Part shown: piece by piece, positions 24,667-32,368 of the stretch
Layout: the number at the start of each line of letters is the position of its first letter
Position numbering within the stretch: the stretch's first letter is position 1
From: Burkholderiaceae bacterium
Lineage (GTDB): Bacteria; Pseudomonadota; Gammaproteobacteria; Burkholderiales; Burkholderiaceae_C
Assembly (NCBI GenBank): GCA_023954095.1
Contig: JAMLIQ010000025.1
Location: 1 to 36,139 of the forward strand
Direction: 5' to 3'
Length of the DNA: 36,139 nt
The notes under the pieces: generated by a model
Told to the model about the DNA's origin: nothing
Databases searched by the model: none
The model's input: only the letters and a program-made list of their open reading frames with translations
Made by a program: the position numbers and the translations under genes

Positions 24667-25584
24667 ATGAACGCAAACTGGGCGCACAAACCTCTTGTCC
24701 ATGGCCTTGCCGCCGCCGCCTGGGCGCTCGCTGCAGCGTGCGGTGCCAGCGCGGCAGCGGCACAGACGGTGCTGGAACGCGTCAGTGCGGGGGGCGCGCT
24801 GGTGATCGCCCACCGTGAGTCGTCGGTGCCGTTTTCCTACCTGGATGCGGCGGGCAAGCCCGTGGGGTATGCGGTGGACCTGTGTCTGCACCTGGCCGAG
24901 GTGGTGCGCCGCAAGACCGGCATGAAGAACATGCCGGTGCAATTCCTGCAGGTCACCCCGGCCAATCGGGTCGATATCGTGGCGCAGGGCAAGGCGGACC
25001 TGGAGTGCGGCTCCACCACCAACAATGCCGAGCGGCGCCAGAAGGTGGCCTTCACCATTCCGCACTTCATCACGGGCGCACGCCTGCTGGTCAAGTCGAC
25101 GAGCTCGATTGACCGCGTGGAAGACCTGATGGGCAAGAAAATGGTGTCGACCAAAGGCACGACGCCCCTCAAGGCGGCGCAGCAGGCCAACCGTGAGCGC
25201 CTGATGGGCATCACCATCCTCGAAGCGCCGGACCACGCCCGTGGCCTGGAGATGGTGGAAAAGGGGGAAGCCGATGCCTTCCTCATGGACGATGTGTTGC
25301 TCTATGGCCTGGCCGCTAACCGGCCGAACCCCAAGGCCCTCAAGGTGGTGGGCCGTTTCATGACCACCGAGCCCCTGGCCATCATGCTGCCCAAGGCCGA
25401 TCCGGACTTCAAGAAACTGGTGGACGACGAAATGCGCCGCCTGATCACCAGCCGCGAAATCAATCCGATCTACGACAAGTGGTTTGCCAAACCGATACCG
25501 CCGAACAACACAACGTTGAATCTTCCCATCAGCTACCTGTTGCGCGATTTCTGGAAGTACCCCACCGATTTCGTTCCCCTTTGA
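24667..25584 (+). CDS. amino-acid ABC transporter substrate-binding protein (GltI-like, first)
   Basis: A 305-residue periplasmic binding protein of the SBP_bac_3 family. The signal peptide (about 1-33) ends with SAAAA before QTVLERV. FSYLDAAGKPVGYAVDL is the usual lobe-I start, LECGSTTNNAERRQKVAF is the GltI-like ligand-contact segment, and EADAFLMDDVLL and PIYDKWF also fit. The preference is probably glutamate/aspartate-like, inferred from GltI similarity. It is a diverged paralog of the protein encoded at 25714. The final 30 residues are aromatic-rich and differ from the paralog's. A GC-rich hairpin follows the stop. Start at the ATG 24667, which opens a good signal peptide. Confidence 0.88.
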   Translation: MNANWAHKPLVHGLAAAAWALAAACGASAAAAQTVLERVSAGGALVIAHRESSVPFSYLDAAGKPVGYAVDLCLHLAEVVRRKTGMKNMPVQFLQVTPANRVDIVAQGKADLECGSTTNNAERRQKVAFTIPHFITGARLLVKSTSSIDRVEDLMGKKMVSTKGTTPLKAAQQANRERLMGITILEAPDHARGLEMVEKGEADAFLMDDVLLYGLAANRPNPKALKVVGRFMTTEPLAIMLPKADPDFKKLVDDEMRRLITSREINPIYDKWFAKPIPPNNTTLNLPISYLLRDFWKYPTDFVPL

Positions 25585-25586
25585 CC

Positions 25587-25615
25587 GTGGGCAGCGCCCC
25601 GGGGACGTTGCTCAC
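25587..25615 (+). terminator. GC-rich hairpin after the first binding-protein gene
   Basis: GTGGGCAGCG pairs with CGTTGCTCAC (two wobble pairs) around a CCCC/GGGG-containing loop, directly after the stop codon. There is no T run after it, so it may protect the mRNA end or assist factor-dependent termination rather than act alone. Confidence 0.4.
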
Positions 25616-25646
25616 AGCGCCATTCCGGTGATTTTTGACCCGCGCG

Positions 25647-25675
25647 CTGTTGCACGGGCTGCGAATCTCTAGAAT
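25647..25675 (+). promoter_or_regulatory. possible promoter of the second binding-protein gene
   Basis: TAGAAT at 25670-25675 is a good -10 element 39 bases before the ATG. The -35 is weak: CTGTTG at 25647-25652 gives a 17-base spacer, while the better TTGACC at 25635 is too far away. Confidence 0.35.
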
Positions 25676-25713
25676 CCACTCTTTCCCCCGTTCACCCACA
25701 AGGAGACAGAAGT

Positions 25714-26613
25714 ATGAAGAAACATTTGCTGGCTGCTGCCATTACCGTACTGGCTGCAAGCAGTGCCTTTGCACAGGCCAATGACACCCTGGCCAAGATC
25801 AAGTCCTCTGGCAGCATCACGCTGGGCGTGCGCGAGTCCTCGGGCCTGTCCTATACGCTGGGCAATGGCAAGTACGTGGGCTTCCACACCGAGATGGCCG
25901 AGCACATCATCGCCGACCTGCAGAAGCAGCTCGGCCTGGCCAAGCTGGAAACCAAGTACCAGCCCGTCACCTCGCAAAACCGCATCCCGCTGGTGACCAA
26001 CGGCACGGTGGACCTGGAGTGCGGCTCCACCACCAACAACGCCGCCCGCCAGAAGGACGTGGCCTTTGCCGTGACCACCTACGTGGAAGAAGTGCGCATG
26101 GCGGTCAAGGCCAGTTCGGGCATTGCCTCCATCAAGGATCTCAACGGCAAGACCGTGGCCACCACCACCGGTACCACCTCGGTGCAGACCCTGCGCAAGA
26201 ATGAACGCGCCGGCGGCCTGGACTTCAAGGAAGTCTATGGCAAGGACCACGCCGACAGCTTCCTGATGGTGGAGACCGGCCGTGCCGACGCCTTTGTGAT
26301 GGACGGCTCCATCCTGGCCGCCAACATCTCCAAGGCCAAGAATCCTGCCGACTTCAAGATCGTGGGCGAGGTGCTGTCTGTTGAACCCATCGCCTGCATG
26401 CTGCGCAAGGACGATCCGGCCTTCAAGAAGGCCGTGGACGATTCCATCAAGCGCCAGATTGCCGACGGTTCGCTGGCCAAGCTGTACGACAAGTGGTTCA
26501 TGCAGCCCGTGCCGCCCACCAACACCAAGATCGGCCTGCCCATGTCCGAAGCCACCAAGAACGCCTGGGCGCATCCGAACGACAAGCCCATGGAAGACTA
26601 CGCCAAGAAGTAA
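25714..26613 (+). CDS. gltI: amino-acid ABC transporter substrate-binding protein (GltI-like, second)
   Basis: A 299-residue SBP_bac_3 protein with a signal peptide (about 1-22) ending in SSAFA before QANDTLA. LSYTLGNGKYVGFHTEMAEH begins the ligand domain, and LECGSTTNNAARQKDVAF matches both GltI and the paralog encoded upstream. ADAFVMDGSI and KLYDKWFMQPVPP also fit GltI. Its gene is the one adjacent to the permease genes and is probably the main receptor of the system. AAGGAG precedes the ATG. A strong terminator-like hairpin lies between it and the permeases, which would let the receptor be made in excess over the membrane parts. Confidence 0.92.
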   Translation: MKKHLLAAAITVLAASSAFAQANDTLAKIKSSGSITLGVRESSGLSYTLGNGKYVGFHTEMAEHIIADLQKQLGLAKLETKYQPVTSQNRIPLVTNGTVDLECGSTTNNAARQKDVAFAVTTYVEEVRMAVKASSGIASIKDLNGKTVATTTGTTSVQTLRKNERAGGLDFKEVYGKDHADSFLMVETGRADAFVMDGSILAANISKAKNPADFKIVGEVLSVEPIACMLRKDDPAFKKAVDDSIKRQIADGSLAKLYDKWFMQPVPPTNTKIGLPMSEATKNAWAHPNDKPMEDYAKK

Positions 26614-26628
26614 CCGGCGCGCTGCAAC

Positions 26629-26664
26629 GCCCCTTCGAGCCATGGGTTCGGGGGGGCTTTTTTT
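26629..26664 (+). terminator. intra-operon rho-independent terminator/attenuator
   Basis: A 13-base stem with some G-T pairs (26629-26641 with 26645-26657), loop ATG, is followed by seven T (26658-26664). It sits 16 bases after the binding-protein stop and 36 bases before the first permease gene. Partial read-through would set the ratio of receptor to permease. Confidence 0.88.
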
Positions 26665-26700
26665 GTGGCGCGGCGCAGGCCGTCAAATGAAAGGAATCCT

Positions 26701-27453
26701 ATGAGCTGGGATTGGCAGGTGTTCTGCGAAGACACCTTGGATCGCCAGGCAGTGCAGGGCTGCTTTGGCAAGGGGGGCGACATCACCTACCTGGACTGGA
26801 TGCTGTCGGCCTGGGGCTGGACGGTGTCGGTGTCGCTGCTGGCACTGGCGCTGGCGCTGGTGCTGGGCGCCGTCATCGGTACGCTGCGCACCCTGGAGGG
26901 GCGCCGCGTGGTGGTGGGCCTGTGCAACGCCTGGGTGGAACTGTTCCGCAACATACCGCTGCTGGTGCAGATTTTTCTGTGGTACCACGTGCTGCCCAGC
27001 TTCTTCCCGGTGCTGCAGGGCGTTCCCGGCTTCGTGCTGGTGGTTTTTGCGCTGGGTTTCTTCACTTCGGCACGGATCGCCGAACAGGTGCGCTCGGGCA
27101 TCCAGGCACTGCCGCGAGGCCAGCGCTATGCCGGGCTGGCCATGGGGTTCACGACCTTCCAGACCTACCGCTATGTGCTGCTGCCCATGGCGTTTCGCAT
27201 CATCATTCCACCGCTGACCAGCGAGACCATGAATATCTTCAAGAACTCGTCCGTGGCGTTTGCCGTGTCGGTGGCCGAACTGACCATGTTCGCCATGCAG
27301 GCGCAGGAGGAAACCTCGCGCGGCATCGAGGTCTATCTGGCCGTGACGGCGCTCTATGTTCTCTCGGCGTTCGCCATCAACCGCATCATGGCGTTCATTG
27401 AAAAACGGGCGCGTGTGCCGGGCATGGTTGCCGCCAGCGGGGGAGGCCACTGA
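26701..27453 (+). CDS. gltJ: amino-acid ABC transporter permease (GltJ-like)
   Basis: A 250-residue membrane protein of the HisMQ/GltJ type with about five to six transmembrane segments. An N-terminal CQDTLD/QGCFGKGGDITYLDWM-like stretch leads to TM1 (about 38-60). The ATPase-contact EAA region reads GIQALPRGQRYAGLAMGF, followed by FRIIIPPLTSETMNIFKNSS, typical of the family. With GltK it forms the translocation pore for glutamate/aspartate-type amino acids. AAAGGAATCCT before the ATG is a good ribosome-binding site. The next gene starts one base after its stop codon. Confidence 0.92.
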   Translation: MSWDWQVFCEDTLDRQAVQGCFGKGGDITYLDWMLSAWGWTVSVSLLALALALVLGAVIGTLRTLEGRRVVVGLCNAWVELFRNIPLLVQIFLWYHVLPSFFPVLQGVPGFVLVVFALGFFTSARIAEQVRSGIQALPRGQRYAGLAMGFTTFQTYRYVLLPMAFRIIIPPLTSETMNIFKNSSVAFAVSVAELTMFAMQAQEETSRGIEVYLAVTALYVLSAFAINRIMAFIEKRARVPGMVAASGGGH

Positions 27454-27454
27454 C

Positions 27455-28120
27455 ATGAATCTGGACTTCTCCTTCTACAACTGGGACCTGATCTCCAGTT
27501 TCGTGCTCAAGGGGCTGTACTTCAGCCTCATGCTCACGGCGGTGGCCACCCTCGGCGGCGTGCTTTTTGGCACGGTGCTGGCGCTCATGCGCCTGTCGGG
27601 CAAGAAGTGGCTGGACATGCCCGCCACCATCTATGTCAACGGCATGCGCAGCATTCCGCTGGTCATGGTGATCCTGTGGTTCTTCCTGCTGGTGCCCGCC
27701 CTCATCGGTCGGCCCATCGGCGCCGAGGTGTCGGCCGTGATTACCTTCATCGCCTTCGAGGCCGCGTATTTCAGCGAAATCATGCGCGCCGGCATCCAGT
27801 CCATCCCGCGGGGCCAGGTGTACGCGGGCCAGGCGCTGGGCATGACCTACGGTCAGAACATGAAGCTCATTGTGCTGCCGCAGGCCTTCCGCAACATGCT
27901 GCCGGTGCTGCTCACGCAGACCATCATCCTGTTCCAGGATACCTCGCTGGTCTACGCCATCGGCGCCTACGACATGCTCAAGGGGTTCGAGGTCGCCGGC
28001 AAGAACTTTGGCCGTCCCATCGAGGCCTACCTGGCCGCGGCGGTGCTGTACTTTGTGATGTGCTACGCCCTCTCCTGGTCGGTCAAGCGCCTGCACCAGA
28101 GAATCGCCATCATCCGCTGA
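27455..28120 (+). CDS. gltK: amino-acid ABC transporter permease (GltK-like)
   Basis: A 221-residue HisMQ-type permease with an N-terminal [21 protein letters not shown]-like leader into TM1 and the EAA-loop [20 protein letters not shown], followed by [25 protein letters not shown]. It pairs with the GltJ-like subunit. The genes are separated by a single base, so translation is coupled, and GGGGGAGG near the end of gltJ may serve as ribosome-binding site. The ATPase gene follows after 34 bases. Confidence 0.93.
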   Translation: MNLDFSFYNWDLISSFVLKGLYFSLMLTAVATLGGVLFGTVLALMRLSGKKWLDMPATIYVNGMRSIPLVMVILWFFLLVPALIGRPIGAEVSAVITFIAFEAAYFSEIMRAGIQSIPRGQVYAGQALGMTYGQNMKLIVLPQAFRNMLPVLLTQTIILFQDTSLVYAIGAYDMLKGFEVAGKNFGRPIEAYLAAAVLYFVMCYALSWSVKRLHQRIAIIR

Positions 28121-28154
28121 AGCGGGCAAGAGAGATTGGATTGAGGAACAAGAA

Positions 28155-28892
28155 ATGATCGAACTCAAGAACGTATCCAAGTGGTATGGCCCGGTGCAGG
28201 TGCTCAACGAATGCTCGGCCTCCATTCGCAAGGGCGAGGTGGTGGTGGTGTGCGGCCCTTCGGGCTCGGGCAAGTCCACCCTGATCAAGACCATCAACGC
28301 ACTCGAACCCTTCCAGAAGGGGGAGATCACGGTCGATGGCATTGCATTGCACGACCCCAGGACCGACCTGCCCAAGCTGCGCTCGCGCGTGGGCATGGTG
28401 TTCCAGCACTTTGAGCTGTTTCCGCACCTGTCGGTGACCGAGAACCTGACCATTGCGCAGATCAAGGTGCTGGGCCGCAGCGCGGACGACGCCAAGGCGC
28501 GCGGCCTGAAAATGCTCGATCGCGTGGGCCTGACGGCCCACAAGGACAAGTTCCCCGGCCAGCTCTCGGGCGGCCAGCAGCAGCGCGTAGCCATTGCACG
28601 GGCACTGTCCATGGACCCCATCGTCATGCTGTTCGACGAGCCCACCTCGGCGCTCGATCCCGAAATGGTGGGTGAGGTGCTGGACGTGATGGTGGGCCTG
28701 GCCAACGAAGGCATGACCATGATGTGCGTGACCCACGAAATGGGCTTTGCCCGCAAGGTGAGCCACCGCGTGATCTTCATGGACGTCGGCGGCAAGATCC
28801 TGGAAGACTGCTCCAAGGACGAATTCTTCAACAACCCCGACGCCCGCCAGCCGCGCACCAAGGATTTCCTCGACAAGATCCTGCAGCATTGA
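28155..28892 (+). CDS. gltL: amino-acid ABC transporter ATPase (GltL-like)
   Basis: A 245-residue ABC ATPase. Walker [10 protein letters not shown] runs from G34 with K40, then Q-loop [11 protein letters not shown], signature [15 protein letters not shown], Walker [15 protein letters not shown] and switch histidine in CVTHEMGFA. It powers uptake by the GltJK-type pore. Its length and the [10 protein letters not shown] segment match the polar amino-acid uptake ATPases. GAGGAACAAGAA precedes the ATG at 28155. It is the last gene of the transporter operon; a second-family repeat that can fold follows the stop. Confidence 0.95.
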   Translation: MIELKNVSKWYGPVQVLNECSASIRKGEVVVVCGPSGSGKSTLIKTINALEPFQKGEITVDGIALHDPRTDLPKLRSRVGMVFQHFELFPHLSVTENLTIAQIKVLGRSADDAKARGLKMLDRVGLTAHKDKFPGQLSGGQQQRVAIARALSMDPIVMLFDEPTSALDPEMVGEVLDVMVGLANEGMTMMCVTHEMGFARKVSHRVIFMDVGGKILEDCSKDEFFNNPDARQPRTKDFLDKILQH

Positions 28893-28898
28893 GGAAAG

Positions 28899-28975
28899 GG
28901 GCCTTCCCCTTCTCTCGGCTTCGCCGGGAAGGGGGACGCCACCAGCGCGGCGGCCCTGGCCCGGGCCGTGCGGTC
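28899..28975. repeat. intergenic GC-rich repeat, second family (copy 2)
   Basis: After the ATPase stop codon, CCCCTTC...GAAGGGG arms (about 28908-28933) flank CGGCTTCGCCG, followed by GGGACGCCACCAGCGCGGC and GGCCCGGGCC. The order of blocks resembles 2047-2160. The hairpin lacks a T run, so simple termination is uncertain. Nothing coding is seen from here to 29101. Confidence 0.5.
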
Positions 28976-29016
28976 ATGGAGATCTCCAGCTATCCAAGGC
29001 GCTTTCAGGCGTTTTG

Positions 29017-29073
29017 TGCCATTTTTGCCTCTAGGCCGCATGCAGTGATCGCCAGATGCTATGGTTTTTGAAG
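29017..29073 (+). repeat. dispersed repeat, copy G (upstream of pyrC)
   Basis: TGCCATTTTTGCCTCTAG at 29017-29034 is a diverged left arm, and ATGCTATGG lies exactly at the 39-base offset (29056) where other copies have CAGCTATT. It ends next to TTGAAG/TTGACG, just before pyrC, so the copy may contribute promoter bases. Confidence 0.5.
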
Positions 29074-29101
29074 TTGACGCGGCGATGGGACAATGCGAGC
29101 C

Positions 29102-30142
29102 ATGACAGCATCACCCGACACCCTCACGATCACCCGCCCCGACGACTGGCACCTGCATGTGCGCGACGGCGAGCCGCTGCACACCGTGGTGCCGCACACG
29201 GCTGCACAGTTTGGCCGGGCCATCATCATGCCCAACCTGCGCCCGCCCGTGACCACCGCCGCGCAGGCGCTGGCTTACAAGCAGCGCATCCTGGCCGCCG
29301 TGCCCGAAGGCATCGCTTTCGAGCCGCTGATGACGCTCTACCTCACCGACAACCTGCCGCCCGATGAAATCGCGCGTGCCAGGGATGCTGGCGTGGTCGC
29401 CGCCAAGCTCTACCCTGCGGGCGCCACCACCAACAGCGATGCGGGCGTGACCGACCTGCGCAAAACCTACCCCACGCTCGAAGCCCTGCAGAAGGCAGGC
29501 ATGCCGCTGCTGGTGCACGGCGAGGTCACCAGCCCTGACATCGACCTGTTCGACCGCGAGGCTGTGTTCATCGAGCAGCAGCTCATGCCGCTGCGCCGCG
29601 ATTTTCCTGAACTCAAGATCGTCTTCGAGCACATCACCACCAGGGACGCCGCGCAGTACGTGCAGGAGGCCGGGCCCCATACGGCCGCCACCATCACTGC
29701 GCACCACCTGCTCTACAACCGCAACGCCATTTTCACGGGGGGCATTCGCCCGCACTATTACTGCCTGCCCGTGCTCAAGCGCGAGCAGCACCGCCAGGCC
29801 CTGGTGCAGGCGGCCACCAGCGGGTCGGACCGGTACTTTCTGGGCACGGACAGCGCCCCCCACCCCGCGCACCTGAAGGAGCACGCCACGGGCTGCGCCG
29901 GTTGCTACACCGCCCACGCCGCCATCGAGATGTACGCCGAGGTTTTCGACAACGCGGGCGCCCTGGACCAGCTCGAGGGCTTCGCCAGTTTCCACGGCCC
30001 CGCCTTCTACGGCCTGCAGCGCAACACCGGCACCATCACCCTGCGCCGCGAAAACTGGACACCACCCGACAGCTTTGCCTTTGGCGAGGCCGAGCTCAAA
30101 CCCCTGCGCGCGGGCGAAGCGCTGCCGTGGCGGCTGGTGTAG
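29102..30142 (+). CDS. pyrC: dihydroorotase
   Basis: A 346-residue class II dihydroorotase, third step of pyrimidine synthesis, cyclising carbamoyl aspartate to dihydroorotate. Metal and catalytic residues are visible: HxH in [10 protein letters not shown], the carboxylated lysine in [17 protein letters not shown], histidines in LVHGEVT and FEHITTRDA, and the aspartate in GTDSAPH. Length matches E. coli PyrC (348). The ATG at 29102 is preferred to one at 29093, because [17 protein letters not shown] aligns with known N-termini. GACAAT at 29089-29094 could be a -10 element, which would make the leader very short. The downstream gene overlaps its end. Confidence 0.96.
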   Translation: MTASPDTLTITRPDDWHLHVRDGEPLHTVVPHTAAQFGRAIIMPNLRPPVTTAAQALAYKQRILAAVPEGIAFEPLMTLYLTDNLPPDEIARARDAGVVAAKLYPAGATTNSDAGVTDLRKTYPTLEALQKAGMPLLVHGEVTSPDIDLFDREAVFIEQQLMPLRRDFPELKIVFEHITTRDAAQYVQEAGPHTAATITAHHLLYNRNAIFTGGIRPHYYCLPVLKREQHRQALVQAATSGSDRYFLGTDSAPHPAHLKEHATGCAGCYTAHAAIEMYAEVFDNAGALDQLEGFASFHGPAFYGLQRNTGTITLRRENWTPPDSFAFGEAELKPLRAGEALPWRLV

Positions 30143-30882
30143 ACGCTGCCGCCATCGACTGGGATGCGCCCTGGCTGGCCCCGTGGAGCGCGTGTGGACG
30201 CACCCTGGCCGGGCGCCTGTGCGAAGGCGTGCCGGTCTGCCAGGCGCTGAATGCCGACGCTGCGGCGCCGGTGCGCTTCGTGCCCCAGGCCCTGCTGCCG
30301 CCGGGCAGGGCCTACGAACAGTTCATCTTTGACACCGGCCAGGTGCCCACGCGCGAGAACCTGCACGACTTCTTCAATGGCCTGGTGTGGCTGCACCTGC
30401 CGCTGGCCAAGCGCCGCATGAACCAGTTGCAGGCGCAGGCCATTGCCGCGCAGGGCGTGGGGGCGGTGCGCGGGCCGCTGCGCGATGCGCTCACGCTGTT
30501 TGACGAAAACGGCGCCCTGCTCGATGCGCCCGCGCCGCTGTGGCAGGCGCTGCGCGCACGGGACTGGCGGCGCTTGTTTGTGGACCTGCGCCCGCTGTGG
30601 GCGCAGGCGCGGTTGCTGCTCGTCGGCCATGCGCTCATGGAGAAACTGGTTTTGCCGCGAAAAGGCATTGCGGCGCACGTCTATCAAGCGCCTGCAGCTA
30701 TTGAAACAATAGCGAAAGCAGACGCCTGGCTGGCCACAGAGCTGCAGCCGGGCCGCTGGGCGCAGAAACCTTTTGTTCCTTTGCCTGTCATGGGGATACC
30801 GGGCTGGTGCCATGGGAACGACGCAGTTTCCTTCTATGATGACCTTTCGGTTTTTCGCCGCACGGCAGCCCGCCCGGCTTGA
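30127..30882 (+). CDS. DUF3025 family protein
   Basis: A roughly 251-residue protein of the DUF3025 family, function unknown. Recognisable blocks are [27 protein letters not shown], split over residues about 62-88, then [22 protein letters not shown] and the C-terminal [15 protein letters not shown] followed by FYDDLSVFR. No signal peptide. The start is probably the GTG at 30127, which overlaps the end of pyrC by 16 bases; no ATG is available before the conserved region. Bases 30685-30715 match the right arm of the dispersed repeat and encode [14 protein letters not shown], which replaces a variable segment before the conserved C-terminus. Confidence 0.8.
   Translation: MAAGVDAAAIDWDAPWLAPWSACGRTLAGRLCEGVPVCQALNADAAAPVRFVPQALLPPGRAYEQFIFDTGQVPTRENLHDFFNGLVWLHLPLAKRRMNQLQAQAIAAQGVGAVRGPLRDALTLFDENGALLDAPAPLWQALRARDWRRLFVDLRPLWAQARLLLVGHALMEKLVLPRKGIAAHVYQAPAAIETIAKADAWLATELQPGRWAQKPFVPLPVMGIPGWCHGNDAVSFYDDLSVFRRTAARPA
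30684..30715 (+). repeat. dispersed repeat, copy E (right arm only, inside DUF3025 gene)
   Basis: CAAGCGCCTGCAGCTATTG (from 30685) matches the right arms of the other copies, followed by an A-rich stretch with AATAGCG. No left arm can be claimed: at the expected offset the sequence encodes conserved protein. The frame stays open. Confidence 0.55.
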
Positions 30883-30944
30883 AGCCGCGCACGGCCATCC
30901 CCACCTTTGAAACCTTGATAACCCTGCACGCTTGTGCACGCACC

Positions 30945-31826
30945 ATGAAACGAATCTTTCTGTTCCTGCTGACCAACATTGCTGTCGTGGCCGTGCTCGG
31001 CATTGTGTCCAGTCTGCTCGGCGTCAACCGCTACCTCACCGCCAACGGCCTGAACCTGGGGGCCCTGCTGGGCTTTGCCCTGGTCATGGGCTTTGGCGGC
31101 GCCATCATCTCGCTGCTCATCAGCAAGCCCATGGCCAAGTGGAGCGCGGGCGTGCAGCTCATCGAGCAGCCGCGCAGCCAGGACGAGGCCTGGATTCTGG
31201 AAACCGTGCGCCGCTTTGCCGACAAGGCGGGCATCGGCATGCCCGAGGTCGGTATTTTCGAGGGCGACCCCAATGCCTTTGCCACGGGTGCCTTCAAGAA
31301 CTCGGCCCTGGTGGCGGTCTCCACGGGCCTGCTGCAGAACATGACGCGCGAGGAAGTCGAGGCCGTGATCGGCCATGAAGTCGCCCACATCGCCAATGGC
31401 GACATGGTGACCATGACGCTGATCCAGGGCGTGATGAACACCTTTGTGGTGTTCCTCTCGCGCGTCATCGGCTATGCGGTGGACAGCTTCCTGAACAAGA
31501 ACAGCGAAAACCGCTCGGGCCCCGGCATCGGCTACTACGTCACCACCATCGTGCTGGACATCGTTCTCGGTTTTGTCGCCGCGATGATCGTGGCCTGGTT
31601 CTCGCGCCAGCGCGAGTTCCGCGCCGACGCCGGTGCCACGCAGCTCATGGGCCGCCGCCAGCCCATGATCAACGCCCTGGCCCGCCTGGGCGGTCTGCAC
31701 CCGGCCGAGCTGCCCAAGAGCATGGCCGCCATGGGTATTGCGGGCGGCATCGGCAAGCTGTTTTCCACGCACCCGCCCATCGAAGAGCGCATTGCCGCGC
31801 TGCAGAACGCCCAGCAGGGCGGCTGA
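30945..31826 (+). CDS. htpX: membrane protease HtpX
   Basis: A 293-residue zinc metalloprotease of the inner membrane. Two N-terminal transmembrane segments (about 5-25 and 35-57) precede the catalytic domain. HEVAH has H144, E145 and H148; the third ligand is expected in the [10 protein letters not shown] segment. Two further hydrophobic stretches (about 165-180 and 195-215) follow. HtpX degrades damaged membrane proteins and overlaps with FtsH in quality control. The conserved N-terminus [11 protein letters not shown] supports the ATG at 30945. The C-terminal [13 protein letters not shown] is typical. The 62-base gap upstream has no clear promoter. It converges with the minus-strand YhhQ-like gene, two bases apart. 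Confidence 0.96.
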   Translation: MKRIFLFLLTNIAVVAVLGIVSSLLGVNRYLTANGLNLGALLGFALVMGFGGAIISLLISKPMAKWSAGVQLIEQPRSQDEAWILETVRRFADKAGIGMPEVGIFEGDPNAFATGAFKNSALVAVSTGLLQNMTREEVEAVIGHEVAHIANGDMVTMTLIQGVMNTFVVFLSRVIGYAVDSFLNKNSENRSGPGIGYYVTTIVLDIVLGFVAAMIVAWFSRQREFRADAGATQLMGRRQPMINALARLGGLHPAELPKSMAAMGIAGGIGKLFSTHPPIEERIAALQNAQQGG

Positions 31827-31828
31827 CG

Positions 31829-32368
31829 TCAGGCCGCGCTGCGTGCGACCAGGCGGCCCAGGGCAAGCCGGAACGGCAGCAGCAGCGCTACACCCAGTAC
31901 CAGCTTCACTGCCAGGTCGCCCAGCGCCCAGGTCACCCAGGGGCCGCCGGTGCCGGCAAAGGCCATGCTCCAGAACACGGCCGTATCCAGCACTGCGGCC
32001 AGCAGCGTAGCCACCAGGGGCGCCCGCCACCAGGAGCCCCGGCGCAGCCGGTCGAAGACGGCGATGTCCAGCCACTGCGAGAGCAAAAAGGCCGTGCCCG
32101 AGGCGGCGGCGATACGCACCGGTGCCAGCACCAGCGAGGCCGCCACCGCCACGGCGAAGCCCACCCAGGCCACACGCCGTGCCTGCCCGGGGCCGTGGGC
32201 GCGGTTGACCAGTTCGCTCACCAGAAACGCCACTGGGTAGGTGATGGCGCCCCAGGTCAACCAGTCGTTGAGGGGGAACTGCACCAGGATGTTGGACGCC
32301 AGCACCACGGCTCCCATGGCACACGCGGCCACGGCGAACGGGGTGCGGCCCAGGGCGGGACCGCTCAC
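31829..32368 (-). CDS. VUT/YhhQ family transporter (probable queuosine-precursor uptake)
   Basis: A 179-residue integral membrane protein with about five to six hydrophobic segments. ITYPVAFLVSELVNRAHG is the family's hallmark, and SQWLDIAVFDRLRR is also typical of YhhQ. YhhQ-type carriers are known to import 7-deaza precursors of the tRNA base queuosine. The start is a GTG at 32368 that overlaps the TGA of the upstream FAD enzyme gene (GTGA), indicating translational coupling. The first ATG in frame is 17 codons later and would cut into the first hydrophobic segment. No queuosine synthesis genes are seen in the window. Confidence 0.82.
   Translation of the reverse strand: MSGPALGRTPFAVAACAMGAVVLASNILVQFPLNDWLTWGAITYPVAFLVSELVNRAHGPGQARRVAWVGFAVAVAASLVLAPVRIAAASGTAFLLSQWLDIAVFDRLRRGSWWRAPLVATLLAAVLDTAVFWSMAFAGTGGPWVTWALGDLAVKLVLGVALLLPFRLALGRLVARSAA

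Noticed and set aside
26629-26700. The hairpin between the binding-protein and permease genes as a riboswitch.
   Set aside because: There is only one simple stem with a T run and no additional conserved structure in the 87-base gap, so terminator/attenuator is the simpler call.
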